A stretch of 64,000 nt of DNA from Psychrosphaera haliotis (GTDB lineage: Bacteria; Pseudomonadota; Gammaproteobacteria; Enterobacterales; Alteromonadaceae): assembly GCF_039523615.1 (NCBI RefSeq), contig NZ_BAAAFQ010000010.1:120983-184982 (forward strand), given 5' to 3'. The notes beneath the pieces were generated by a model. The model was not told the origin of the DNA and did no database searches. It worked only from the letters and a program-made list of their open reading frames with translations. Each line of letters starts with the position of its first letter. The first letter of the stretch is position 1. Position numbers and translations under genes: made by a program. Below, piece after piece: positions 54,547 to 63,921 of the stretch.

Positions 54547-55659
54547 TTAATTGAAGCCATAATGCGCTTCAAAACGCAGTGCAATTCCTATATCCCTTTC
54601 AAACTCACCATAGATATGACCATTTTGAAAGTCTTCGACTAATCTAGGGCGATTAAACTCAACGAATGGTTCAAACTCTATAAATATCCAACTTCGAATG
54701 GCTTTTTTACGGATTCTTACGCTTAATTTATAAAACTCGGGCCTATAATCGGGCTCCACAACACCAGCTGCGGTCGCACCAATAATAAGCGCAGTTTCAT
54801 TACTTAGGGCTGAAATAGAATAGACGCCATTTCGCCATGTAGCGGCGTCAAAACTTTCTCTGTCTTGGAGTAAGTAACTAACTCTTAGTTCATTTTTTAA
54901 GTTTAACGCATAGGCACTGTCAAACAACAGCCGGCCACCAAGACCATCTGAATAGTAGTATTCAATCGCTGGCTGTAAATATACTGTCAGCTTATTCGAT
55001 AACAGCTTTTTATTATATGTTAAGCCGGAACGAACATAGACTTGGCCATCTCCAGTACCAATTCTCGAGGCGCTACTAAAGTTTTCTGAAGAACTGTGCA
55101 TAAACCTGACTGCTGCGCCTAGTGAGCGTTGACTCGACTTTAAAGCTTCAGGACGAACGGTTTCATAAGGTAAGCTATTTAGGTCTTCTTGTTCATTATC
55201 GGAAAAAATAATTTCCACTTTGTTTTCTAAATTGGGCAACTTCGCCTTTACCCTGAATTTTATTGGAAAATTATCCCATTCACTTTCTTTTGGCTCCCAA
55301 CCTACGTTGATATGCCCCCACGCTTTTGCTTTATTTCTGCCCATTTCCGACTCAGTAAACTTGCCATCTATCCAATTGGCAGTCCAATCCATCGATGAGC
55401 CTACGGTTTCCATCATAGAGTTAACATCTACGAATAACACTTTTAGCCTTTCTTCTTCGTTAGGGCCTTCAACTTCGCGTGAGACTTTACATAAATCAAT
55501 GGCTGCTTTTGAATTTTTGGTTTCAACTTGAGCGGAAGCGCATGCACTATTTTCTGCATTTGTTTGAAGTAGGACTGATTTTGCGGAAGTTTTGTTACAG
55601 AACAATAATAGAACTATAACTACTAATCCGTGTAGGTTATATTTGTGCATAGTGTCCAT
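54547..55659 (-). CDS. Probable outer-membrane beta-barrel protein, unknown family
   Basis: The 370-residue protein has an N-terminal signal peptide (to about residue 26, ending TSA). The second half (about 190-370) is rich in alternating hydrophobic/aromatic strands ending YGFN: SNKLTVYLQPAIEYYYS, LKNELRVSYLLQD, IFIEFEPFVEF. That is barrel-like, but the terminal Asn is unusual. Residues about 30-110 are soluble, with a cysteine pair (C40, C57). I recognise no family. It converges on ubiB and is divergent from tatA. Confidence 0.55.
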   Translation of the reverse strand: MDTMHKYNLHGLVVIVLLLFCNKTSAKSVLLQTNAENSACASAQVETKNSKAAIDLCKVSREVEGPNEEERLKVLFVDVNSMMETVGSSMDWTANWIDGKFTESEMGRNKAKAWGHINVGWEPKESEWDNFPIKFRVKAKLPNLENKVEIIFSDNEQEDLNSLPYETVRPEALKSSQRSLGAAVRFMHSSSENFSSASRIGTGDGQVYVRSGLTYNKKLLSNKLTVYLQPAIEYYYSDGLGGRLLFDSAYALNLKNELRVSYLLQDRESFDAATWRNGVYSISALSNETALIIGATAAGVVEPDYRPEFYKLSVRIRKKAIRSWIFIEFEPFVEFNRPRLVEDFQNGHIYGEFERDIGIALRFEAHYGFN

Positions 55660-55747
55660 ATTAGTGAGTATTAAAAAGAGTCATATACATATGATTTGGT
55701 CTAATATCACTTTATAATAGCAGGAATTTATTAGGAAGGGGTTCATT

Positions 55748-55981
55748 ATGGGTTTTGGTGGCATAAGTATTTGGCAACTAGTGATTATTTTAGTAATTGT
55801 TGTGCTTTTATTTGGAACAAAAAGACTAAAAAATATTGGTTCAGATCTGGGTTCAGCAGTAAAAGGCTTTAAAAAGTCAATTAACGATGAACAAGCAGTA
55901 GAAAAGAAAGAAGATGCATCGGATCAATTATCAAGTGATGCTGACTTTTCATCGAGCACAAAAAAAGAATCGGAAAAGTAA
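55748..55981 (+). CDS. tatA: TatA, twin-arginine translocase pore subunit
   Basis: The 77-residue protein has a single N-terminal TM helix (about 7-22), FGTKRLKNIGSDLGSAVKGF amphipathic helix and an acidic/Ser tail. Ribosome site GGAAGGGG precedes the ATG. First of tatABC, 6 bases before tatB. Confidence 0.95.
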   Translation: MGFGGISIWQLVIILVIVVLLFGTKRLKNIGSDLGSAVKGFKKSINDEQAVEKKEDASDQLSSDADFSSSTKKESEK

Positions 55982-55987
55982 CTAATC

Positions 55988-56371
55988 ATGGGCTTTTGGG
56001 AATTTATTGTAATCGCAATTGTCGGCACTATTGTTTTAGGTCCCGACAAATTGCCAGGCGCATTACGAAAGCTCGTTCAAATGAAACGAAAATTATCTCA
56101 AATGACGCAAGGGCTGAGTGCTGAAGTTAATGAACAGCTGCGTATTCATGAGCTACATCAAAACCTCAAAGAGGCTGAGAAGAACGGTTTAACCGGTCTA
56201 TCACCTGAGGTTCAAAATTCCATTAATGAACTTAAAGATGCAGCTCGAAGCGTAAATCCTAATTTTATTGATGATTCGCCAGCGCCTTCTGTGAATAAAC
56301 AAGAAGAGCATCAGTTGCCAGACGCTGAACAGGAACAAGCAGTGCCTAAAATGGACGTTAAACAAAAATAA
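55988..56371 (+). CDS. tatB: TatB
   Basis: The 127-residue protein has MGFWEFIVIAIVGTIVLGPD and KLPGALRK, the characteristic TatB start, then a cytoplasmic helical region and a Pro/Glu tail. It recognises folded twin-arginine substrates with TatC. Its stop overlaps the tatC start by one base. Confidence 0.95.
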   Translation: MGFWEFIVIAIVGTIVLGPDKLPGALRKLVQMKRKLSQMTQGLSAEVNEQLRIHELHQNLKEAEKNGLTGLSPEVQNSINELKDAARSVNPNFIDDSPAPSVNKQEEHQLPDAEQEQAVPKMDVKQK

Positions 56372-57093
56372 TGACGACTTCATCAACACCACCACTCATT
56401 GAGCACTTGATTGAGATAAGGCAACGCCTTATTAGGTCTGTTTTAGCTGTACTAATCTGTTTTATTGGCCTGGCTTACTTTGCTAACGATATTTATACAC
56501 AAGTATCACAGCCCCTTCTAGATGTTATGCCAAGTGGTGCAAGTATGATTGCCACTGATGTTGCAGCACCCTTTTTCACACCTTTCAAGATGGCCTTCAT
56601 GTTTGCCTTAATGTTGGCATTTCCAATTATTTTGCATCAAATGTGGGGGTTTATTGCACCTGGTTTATATAGCCATGAAAAGAAACTCGCGGGCCCTATA
56701 TTATTCTCTTCTGTTTTCTTGTTTTATGGCGGCATAGCATTCGCTTACTTTGTTGTATTTCCTATCGTATTTGCGTTTTTCACAAGTGTTGCACCTGAGG
56801 GTATAACTATTGCCACTGACATTAGTAGTTACTTAGATTTCATATTAAAGCTATTTTTTGCTTTTGGGCTGGCTTTTGAAGTGCCTATTGTCGTTTTTGT
56901 TTCTTGTTGGGCTGGTGTAACGACGGTTGAGACTTTAAAAAATAAAAGACCATTAGTTATTGTTGGTGCATTTGTTTTAGGGATGTTACTGACTCCACCC
57001 GATGTTATTAGTCAGACACTATTGGCTATTCCTATGTGGCTGCTGTTTGAGCTTGGTTTATTCTTAGCCACTTTGGTTAAGCCTCGCAAATAA
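56371..57093 (+). CDS. tatC: TatC
   Basis: The 240-residue protein has six TM helices; family start HLIEIRQRLIRS, FxTPFKMAFMFALMLAFP and RPLVIVGAFVLGMLLTPPD are present. It is the receptor core of the Tat translocase for signal peptides with twin arginines. tatD is not next; instead a diguanylate cyclase starts 17 bases later. Confidence 0.95.
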   Translation: MTTSSTPPLIEHLIEIRQRLIRSVLAVLICFIGLAYFANDIYTQVSQPLLDVMPSGASMIATDVAAPFFTPFKMAFMFALMLAFPIILHQMWGFIAPGLYSHEKKLAGPILFSSVFLFYGGIAFAYFVVFPIVFAFFTSVAPEGITIATDISSYLDFILKLFFAFGLAFEVPIVVFVSCWAGVTTVETLKNKRPLVIVGAFVLGMLLTPPDVISQTLLAIPMWLLFELGLFLATLVKPRK

Positions 57094-57109
57094 AAGGGCG
57101 GTTAATTAC

Positions 57110-58909
57110 ATGCGTAATTTGGTCTTGATATTACTTTTAGTTCTGTCTCAGACAGCTATGGCAGAACCCACACCATATCAAATCGATTTAAATAAGGGGT
57201 CAGTAAACTTAGTACCCTTTCTTGAATATAACATTGGTAATGATGATCCTCTTGAAACCCCGCCAATTGAAGGATGGAGTACCTTATCCGAAGATTTTAT
57301 TAAATTTGGATATGATGATCGTGTTCATTGGTTTCGCTTTGGTTTACAGAACATAAATCCAAACCCCACTTCATTGTATATTGAACTTGATAATGCGCTT
57401 TTAGATAACGTCACTGTTTATACTTTGCATAATGGAAAAGTTCGCAGTGTACAAAACCTAGGTGATAACTACTCTTTTGTACTTCGTCCAGTCCTGCAAG
57501 AAACGTTTATTATTCCCATTTCATTATTAACCGATGAGTCTTTAGAGTTTTACATTGCAGTTCAGTCTCAAGGCACGGTGAACTTCCCACTAACCTTGTG
57601 GCAAAAAGAAAGTTTTCAGCAACAGGAAAACTACGATCGCCTTTTAGCGGGTTTATTTATCGGCATTATTTCTGCTGCAGTTTTCGCTTATCTTATTGTT
57701 TTTATTTTTAGCCAATCAAAAAATGCTTTGTTAGACGCGGCACTAATGATGTCGTTACTTATGATTACTCTGACAATGAATGGCTATGCATTTCATTATA
57801 TTTGGCCTGAATATCCATTGATGCAACAGCACGCTGTGTACCTTTTTAGTTGTATCGCAATGGCTTGTTCGGCTCTTTTAGCAAGAAACTATATCCATAG
57901 CGTTCAGGCAGGACATCCTCTTACCGTGAGCTTTATTGGCATTGCTATTGGAGCAGTCGTTATATTGCCACTTACGCTTTATGTTAGTTATCAATGGGGC
58001 CTTTATTTGGTCATGGTTGCGGCAATCACATTGTGTTGCTTTCATATTTATTCTGGCTTTTGGCTTTGGAAGCAAGGCGTTCATGAGGATCAAGATTTAA
58101 ACCTAGGCGTAGCCGTTTTATTAGCCGCTATGTTATTTATTGCGGTTAATAGTTTCACTGACGCTAATTTGCCCTTTACCAATTTAGACTTACTACAGCT
58201 GGCTATGTTGGTATTAGTAACAATTTTGTCGGTCAGTATGATTAAGAAGAGAATGGAAAAAGATCATGAAACGCCATTTACTCTTGCACACGAAGACTTT
58301 GAACAATCTGATGATTTGCAAACCCAACTTGCTGAACAAAACCTTGAGTTGCAGTTAACTCTGCGTGAACTGGAAGATAGAAATAACGAATTAGAGAAGA
58401 TAAATACGTTAGACGCACTTTCAGGCATCCATAACCGCCGCCATTTTGATAAACGTATCCAAGCTGAAATTAGGCGTTCTAGAAGAGAGTTAACGCCATT
58501 GTCGCTAATTATGTTTGATATTGATCACTTTAAGGCGGTCAACGACAAATTTGGCCATGTTGCAGGTGATGAAGTTATCCGAACTGTTGCTCATACGGGT
58601 GAAGAACAACTTAATCGTTCTTCAGATGAAATATTTAGATATGGCGGCGAAGAGTTTGCCATGTTACTACCGAACACTGATATTGCAGGTGCAGAGGTAT
58701 TAGCTGAAAAAGTTAGAAAGAATATTGAAGAAGCGCAAATCGCAACTTCATCTGGCACCGTAAAGTGTACCGTTAGTTTAGGCGTTGCATGCACAAACAA
58801 AGAGTACAAACTCACACCGGAGCAGTTTGTTGAACTTTCAGATAAAGCATTATACGCAGCAAAAAATAACGGTCGAAATTGTGTTGTCGTTCATAAAATA
58901 GAGGATTAA
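57110..58909 (+). CDS. 7TM-DISM diguanylate cyclase
   Basis: The 599-residue protein has a signal peptide (cleaved about residue 18), a periplasmic 7TMR-DISMED2-like domain (about 30-170) and seven TM helices (about 178-380). A coiled coil and a GGDEF domain with GGEEF at 512-516 follow. An RxxD inhibitory site (R503-D506) is exactly five residues upstream, so it should be active with feedback. Between tatC (17 bases) and hemB (3 bases), it is probably in the same transcript. 7TM-DISM domains sense periplasmic, often carbohydrate, ligands. Confidence 0.9.
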   Translation: MRNLVLILLLVLSQTAMAEPTPYQIDLNKGSVNLVPFLEYNIGNDDPLETPPIEGWSTLSEDFIKFGYDDRVHWFRFGLQNINPNPTSLYIELDNALLDNVTVYTLHNGKVRSVQNLGDNYSFVLRPVLQETFIIPISLLTDESLEFYIAVQSQGTVNFPLTLWQKESFQQQENYDRLLAGLFIGIISAAVFAYLIVFIFSQSKNALLDAALMMSLLMITLTMNGYAFHYIWPEYPLMQQHAVYLFSCIAMACSALLARNYIHSVQAGHPLTVSFIGIAIGAVVILPLTLYVSYQWGLYLVMVAAITLCCFHIYSGFWLWKQGVHEDQDLNLGVAVLLAAMLFIAVNSFTDANLPFTNLDLLQLAMLVLVTILSVSMIKKRMEKDHETPFTLAHEDFEQSDDLQTQLAEQNLELQLTLRELEDRNNELEKINTLDALSGIHNRRHFDKRIQAEIRRSRRELTPLSLIMFDIDHFKAVNDKFGHVAGDEVIRTVAHTGEEQLNRSSDEIFRYGGEEFAMLLPNTDIAGAEVLAEKVRKNIEEAQIATSSGTVKCTVSLGVACTNKEYKLTPEQFVELSDKALYAAKNNGRNCVVVHKIED

Positions 58910-58912
58910 TTA

Positions 58913-59920
58913 ATGTTAGATAAAGGTTTAGGTCAATTCCCAAATACACGTATGCGACGCATGCGCTCGGATGATTTTTCTCGTCGTTTGATGCAGGAAA
59001 ACGCATTAACAGTGAATGACTTAATTTATCCAATGTTTGTATTAGAGGGTAAAAACCGACGTGAGAGCGTTGACTCTATGCCTGGTGTTGAACGTTTATC
59101 TATCGATCTTTTATTAGAAGAAGCAAAAGAATTGGTTGAATTGGGTATTCCGGCTATTGCCATTTTTCCAGTCACGCCAAGTGAAATAAAAACAGAATTA
59201 GCTGAAGAGTCTTATAATTCGGAAGGTTTGGCTCAAAAGGCTATTAAAGCCTTAAAAAAAGCCTATCCAGAGTTAGGTATTATTTCTGACGTTGCATTAG
59301 ACCCGTTTACCGTGCATGGACAAGATGGGATTATTGATGATTCCGGTTATGTTCTTAACGACGTTACAACGGAAGTGTTAGTGAAGCAGGCCTTGTCTCA
59401 CGCTGAAGCGGGCGTAGATATTGTTGCTCCGTCAGACATGATGGACGGCCGTATTGGCGCTATTAGAACAGCATTAGAAAAGGCTGGCTTTCACAATGTA
59501 AAAATAATGGCTTACTCAGCTAAGTACGCTTCTAGTTATTATGGCCCGTTTAGAGATGCTGTGGGCTCAGCTGGTAACTTGAAGGGGGCTGATAAAAAGA
59601 ATTATCAAATGGACCCAGCTAATTCAAATGAAGCTATGAAGGAAATTGCTCTAGATCTTCAAGAGGGCGCTGATATGGTGATGGTTAAACCAGGTATGCC
59701 TTATTTAGATATTGTACGTCGTGTTAAGAGTGAATTTGAAGTGCCTACTTTTGCTTACCAGGTCAGTGGAGAATATGCGATGCACATGGCGGCTATCCAA
59801 AATGGTTGGCTAGCGGAAGAACCGGTAATCATGGAATCTCTACTGGCATTTAAACGTGCGGGAGCAGATGGCATCCTTACTTACTTTGCAAAAACCGCTG
59901 CAAAGTGGCTTAAGCAATAG
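58913..59920 (+). CDS. hemB: Porphobilinogen synthase
   Basis: The 335-residue enzyme joins two 5-aminolevulinate molecules in heme synthesis. Both active-site lysines are visible (MAYSAKYASSYYGPF and VMVKPGMPYLD). The start codon is 3 bases after the cyclase stop, with GAGG upstream. Confidence 0.95.
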   Translation: MLDKGLGQFPNTRMRRMRSDDFSRRLMQENALTVNDLIYPMFVLEGKNRRESVDSMPGVERLSIDLLLEEAKELVELGIPAIAIFPVTPSEIKTELAEESYNSEGLAQKAIKALKKAYPELGIISDVALDPFTVHGQDGIIDDSGYVLNDVTTEVLVKQALSHAEAGVDIVAPSDMMDGRIGAIRTALEKAGFHNVKIMAYSAKYASSYYGPFRDAVGSAGNLKGADKKNYQMDPANSNEAMKEIALDLQEGADMVMVKPGMPYLDIVRRVKSEFEVPTFAYQVSGEYAMHMAAIQNGWLAEEPVIMESLLAFKRAGADGILTYFAKTAAKWLKQ

Positions 59921-60040
59921 TCTTTATAGCGTTTGTAGTATGCGTTAATTACTGAGCAATTGGCGTTATTTCTTTGGGAATTGTTATTCAAAAAATTGAT
60001 ACTTAAAGGTTTTTTCTTTTTTTGTGGTGGTTAAGGTTAA

Positions 60041-61525
60041 TTAAGTTAGCTTTAACTGCCAGCCCTGAAGCGCCTGGTAACTTGCTTCTTGATGTAACTC
60101 TGCGGCACTTAACGGATTAGCTTCTAACCAACCATTAGGAAGATGTATAGACAACTCTTCACCCACAATCGACACTTCAATATTAGGTAACACTTCATCT
60201 GTTCGTCGTAATGACAAGATGACTGATAACCTCAGTATACGCACTAACCGTATCGCTAATAACACTGACGTTGTAGTTTGCGCTGATAACATTGAGTGAT
60301 CGATATCGTCACGATGGTTGCGCACTATAGCTGTTAATAAGTTCTTTTGGCCCGTAGTAAAACCCGGCAAGTTTGAGTTGGCCAACAAGTAACTCGCATG
60401 GATTTGCTGATCTTTATAACTAACCTGTAAACCGACTTCGTGAACCAACGCCGCCGACTTTAATATATCGATAGCCTCAAATTGATTTAAGTCCCAGCTC
60501 GGAGCTAGTTGTTCTGCTAATTCTAAACTAAGCTCTGAAACGCGCTGAGCGTGTCTGGTATCTATATGGTAGCGTGTCATTACGCTTTTTATTGTTCTCT
60601 CTCTTACGTTCAACTTCGTAAGCTCTGGCAGCATTGAGTAAAGCTGTCCTTCTCTAAGCGCACCGCCAGCGAGTGTCATTCCAGTTAAATTTAACTGTTT
60701 GAATATAGCAATAAGAATGGCTAAGCCACTTGGGAATACTAGTCTTCGCTCTTGAACTAAGCCCTTAATTGCCAGCTTGTCAAGAAATCCAAATGATACG
60801 GATTGCTGCATAATCGAATTAAGCCTTTCTAGGGTAATTATTTCGTCAAAACCCTGGGCCATCAGTATTTCTTGAATAGCCTGAACGGTACCCGAAGCAC
60901 CAACTTCTTCTTGCCAATCAAACGCACTGTACTTTGACTTTACCTTGTTGATTTCAAGTTCCGCAGCTTCAATTGCGCTATTAAAGTTCGCTTCACTTAA
61001 CACACCATCTTTAAAGTAACGGTCTAAATAGGTGACACACCCTACATTTATACTAGTAAACACTTGAGGCAAATGGCCCTCACCAGCTATAAGCTCTGTG
61101 CTTGCACCACCAATGTCTATAACGAGTTTCTTTTTATTTGAGCTTGATGTGTATGCTGCACCTTTGTATATAGTTTGAGCCTCTACTTCGCCAGAAATGA
61201 TTTGGATTGGGAAACCAAGAATTTGTTCGGCTTTTTCAAGAAAGGTATCTACATTTTTAGCGAGTCGGAGAGTGGCGGTTCCAGAAATTTTTATATTTTC
61301 TCGGGGGATATCTTGTAATCGCTCTGCAAAAAGATTGAGACATTCCCAACCCCTTTGCATTGCTTCGTCAGATAAAAACATGTTTTCATTTAAACCTGAC
61401 GCTAGTCGGACTTTTCGTTTAACCCGACCAATTATTTGCACACTACCTGCAACAACTTGGGCAATCATCATATGAAAGCTGTTTGACCCAAGATCTACTA
61501 CTGCATAGCTTGTGTTATTTTGCAT
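60041..61525 (-). CDS. gppA: Guanosine pentaphosphatase/exopolyphosphatase GppA
   Basis: The 494-residue protein has the length of E. coli GppA and the Ppx/GppA ASKHA signature: VVDLGSNSFHMMIAQ, SGEVEAQTIYKG, VIDIGGASTELI. The C-terminal HD-like region has VHEVGLQVSYKD. It converts pppGpp to ppGpp and can degrade polyphosphate. It follows rhlB by 22 bases on the minus strand, the classic rhlB-gppA order. Confidence 0.92.
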   Translation of the reverse strand: MQNNTSYAVVDLGSNSFHMMIAQVVAGSVQIIGRVKRKVRLASGLNENMFLSDEAMQRGWECLNLFAERLQDIPRENIKISGTATLRLAKNVDTFLEKAEQILGFPIQIISGEVEAQTIYKGAAYTSSSNKKKLVIDIGGASTELIAGEGHLPQVFTSINVGCVTYLDRYFKDGVLSEANFNSAIEAAELEINKVKSKYSAFDWQEEVGASGTVQAIQEILMAQGFDEIITLERLNSIMQQSVSFGFLDKLAIKGLVQERRLVFPSGLAILIAIFKQLNLTGMTLAGGALREGQLYSMLPELTKLNVRERTIKSVMTRYHIDTRHAQRVSELSLELAEQLAPSWDLNQFEAIDILKSAALVHEVGLQVSYKDQQIHASYLLANSNLPGFTTGQKNLLTAIVRNHRDDIDHSMLSAQTTTSVLLAIRLVRILRLSVILSLRRTDEVLPNIEVSIVGEELSIHLPNGWLEANPLSAAELHQEASYQALQGWQLKLT

Positions 61526-61547
61526 CCAATTACAGCCTTAACTGTTA

Positions 61548-62771
61548 TTAGTTACTTCTGCGGCGCTGGCCATGATGATGTCTTCTCTTCGTATAACGAG
61601 GTTTAGGTACATCATCCAACAACGCTTCAGAATCATATTGGCTTACAGGAATAGCATGACCAATATATTCTTCTATTGCAGGTAAGTTATATACATAAGA
61701 TTCGCACGCAAAGCTAATAGCTGCGCCACTGGCACCCGCACGCCCTGTACGTCCTATTCTATGTACATAATCTTCACGATCATCAGGTAAGTCATAGTTG
61801 TAAACATGAGATACTTCTGGAATGTGTAGACCACGAGCTGCAACATCTGTTGCTACTAAGAAGTCGATATCACCTTTTGCGAACGCTTCTAAAATAGATA
61901 AACGCTTACGTTGGTTAACGTCACCAGTTAGTAGGCCAGCTCTATGTTTATCAGCCTTTAACCAATTATAAACTTGCTCACATGCATGTTTAGTATTGGT
62001 AAATACGATGGCTTTTTCTGGCCAGTCATCTTCAATTAAAGATAAAAGTAATAAAGGTTTTTTATCTGATTCTGGATAAAAGAGCTCTTCACTAATACGA
62101 GTACCAGTCATTCTCTCAGGCTCTACTTGAACGTGAGTCGGTTCGTTCATGTGCGAATAAGCTAATTCTTTTACTTTATAGCTCATTGTTGCTGAGAAAA
62201 CTAAGTTAACTCTTTCTGAACTCGCTGGCATTTTACTAAATAAGTAACGGATGTCGTTGATGAAACCAAGATCAAACATTCTATCTGCTTCGTCTAGAAC
62301 AACAGCTTGAATGCTATCTAGGTTATAAATACCTTGTTTTAAATAATCAATTACGCGACCCGTCGTGCCAATTAGTACGTCTACACCTTGTTCTAATTGT
62401 TTGCGTTGACTTTCGTAGCCTTCGCCCCCATAAACTAGTCCAAGAGTTAAACCAGTAGCTTCAGCAAACGCAATTGCGTCTTTATGAATTTGGATGGCTA
62501 ACTCACGGGTTGGGGCTAAAATAATAGCTCTTGGCTGGCCTTTAGCTTCTACGGTAAGAAGTTTATTAAAGGTCGCTGTAAGAAATGCGATGGTTTTCCC
62601 GGTCCCTGTTTGTGCTTGACCTGCAATGTCGACACCTTTTTCGATTAAGGGCATACACATGGCCTGAATCGGGGTACAATTTGCATAACCAGCAGAGGAT
62701 AGGGCTTTTAATACATCTGGATGTATTGAAAAGTCGGAAAATTTTGTTTCAGTTAAATGTGTCTTATTCAT
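61548..62771 (-). CDS. rhlB: RhlB, DEAD-box RNA helicase
   Basis: The 407-residue protein has Walker A GQAQTGTGKT, DEAD box LDEADRMFD, SAT and HRIGRTGRAG motifs. N-terminal KTHLTETKFSDFSI is the RhlB start. The C-terminus after the helicase core is short and basic (KRRHHHGQRRRSN). It belongs to the RNA degradosome in Gammaproteobacteria. It is divergent from trxA with a 90-base gap. Confidence 0.93.
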   Translation of the reverse strand: MNKTHLTETKFSDFSIHPDVLKALSSAGYANCTPIQAMCMPLIEKGVDIAGQAQTGTGKTIAFLTATFNKLLTVEAKGQPRAIILAPTRELAIQIHKDAIAFAEATGLTLGLVYGGEGYESQRKQLEQGVDVLIGTTGRVIDYLKQGIYNLDSIQAVVLDEADRMFDLGFINDIRYLFSKMPASSERVNLVFSATMSYKVKELAYSHMNEPTHVQVEPERMTGTRISEELFYPESDKKPLLLLSLIEDDWPEKAIVFTNTKHACEQVYNWLKADKHRAGLLTGDVNQRKRLSILEAFAKGDIDFLVATDVAARGLHIPEVSHVYNYDLPDDREDYVHRIGRTGRAGASGAAISFACESYVYNLPAIEEYIGHAIPVSQYDSEALLDDVPKPRYTKRRHHHGQRRRSN

Positions 62772-62861
62772 AACGAATAAGCATAACCTTTAGCCTTGCA
62801 ATAAGAAACAAATTAATCACAATAGAAGTATATTATTTATATATTAAATGCGGAGTATTAA

Positions 62862-63185
62862 ATGAGCGATAAAATTATCAACATAACTGACGACAGCTTC
62901 GATTCAGTTATCAGCAGTGACAAACCAGTTTTAGTAGACTTGTGGGCAGAATGGTGTGGTCCTTGTAAAATGATCGCTCCTATTCTTAGTGAAGTAGCAG
63001 AAGAAATGTCTGACAAAGTAACTATTACTAAGTTAAATATTGACCAAAACCCTAATACACCACCTAAATTTGGTGTTCGTGGTATTCCAACATTATTACT
63101 ATTCAAAAATGGTGCTGTTGTAGGAACTAAAGTTGGTGCGTTAAGCAAAACTCAATTAGTTGAATTCTTAAACGACAACGTTTAA
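62862..63185 (+). CDS. trxA: Thioredoxin 1
   Basis: The 107-residue protein has the WCGPCK active site (C32, C35) and the cis-Pro region RGIPTLLLF. It is divergent from rhlB as in E. coli, but the usual rho gene does not follow; a HIT gene faces it instead. Confidence 0.96.
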   Translation: MSDKIINITDDSFDSVISSDKPVLVDLWAEWCGPCKMIAPILSEVAEEMSDKVTITKLNIDQNPNTPPKFGVRGIPTLLLFKNGAVVGTKVGALSKTQLVEFLNDNV

Positions 63186-63232
63186 TTATCAATTTAGTTA
63201 GCCGTACTTTCTATTAAGCTTGTAGTTTCAAG

Positions 63233-63246
63233 CTTGTATATACAAG
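63233..63246. other. Perfect 14-bp palindrome
   Basis: The site CTTGTATATACAAG reads the same on both strands. It lies between the convergent trxA and HIT genes. It could be an operator or a weak hairpin without loop; no function is shown. Confidence 0.6.
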
Positions 63247-63272
63247 GAATGACTAACTATTTGAGTTCAGTA

Positions 63273-63704
63273 TTAAGCTGGGAAAACTTTAATTTCCTGA
63301 TTTGACTGGATTTCTTTAAGAAGAGACTCTACGAAAGTAAGTCTCTTTTTTTGTTCCCAACATTCTGCTTCACCAATACCCCATATAGGACCTGGCCAGG
63401 TTAGGTCATTTTCAAACCTAGCAACTACATGCCAATGCAATTGCTCTACTACGTTACCTAAGTTAGCGATATTAACCTTTTTACAACCAGTTACTATAGC
63501 CAATGCGTTTGCAACGACATTACTTTCTTTTAATAACTGCTGAGCCTCGTCAACTTTAAGTTCATGAACTTCTTTAGCACCTTCAACTTTCGGGACTAAC
63601 ACTAACCATGGATACCTTTGATCGTTCTGTAGCCTCAACTGACTGAGAGGTAACTCTGCAATTAAAATCGAATCACGCTCTATTCTGTGATCTAAAGTAA
63701 ACAT
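63273..63704 (-). CDS. HIT-family hydrolase-like protein
   Basis: The 143-residue protein has HIT motif QLHWHVVAR, with Gln in place of the first His of HxHxH but both later histidines kept, and a GNVV motif before it. HIT proteins hydrolyse dinucleoside polyphosphates or AMP conjugates. The Gln-first form is common in gammaproteobacterial members as I remember. It is convergent with trxA and upstream of the rRNA end. Confidence 0.85.
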   Translation of the reverse strand: MFTLDHRIERDSILIAELPLSQLRLQNDQRYPWLVLVPKVEGAKEVHELKVDEAQQLLKESNVVANALAIVTGCKKVNIANLGNVVEQLHWHVVARFENDLTWPGPIWGIGEAECWEQKKRLTFVESLLKEIQSNQEIKVFPA

Positions 63705-63883
63705 ATGAAGCCTTAATTTTTAATATTATTGATGAATTATACGTATTTTTGTCAAAACAAATAGATCAGAGGAAATGTAAGGGGCCTTAGCGCGGCTGCA
63801 TTAGTGAGCGTTATTTTTTGATTTTGCGGAATTCCAAACGTAAAAAAGTGTTAAAAAGAGTCAGATGTTAAATCGGAGGCAAT

Positions 63884-63914
63884 AAAAAACCCCTCGCACA
63901 ACGTGCAAGGGGTT
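63884..63914 (-). terminator. rRNA operon terminator
   Basis: On the minus strand, stem AACCCCTTGCAC (63914-63903) pairs with GTGCGAGGGGTT (63899-63888) with one mismatch and is followed by a T run. It directly follows the 5S gene. Confidence 0.9.
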
Positions 63915-63921
63915 AGTATGG

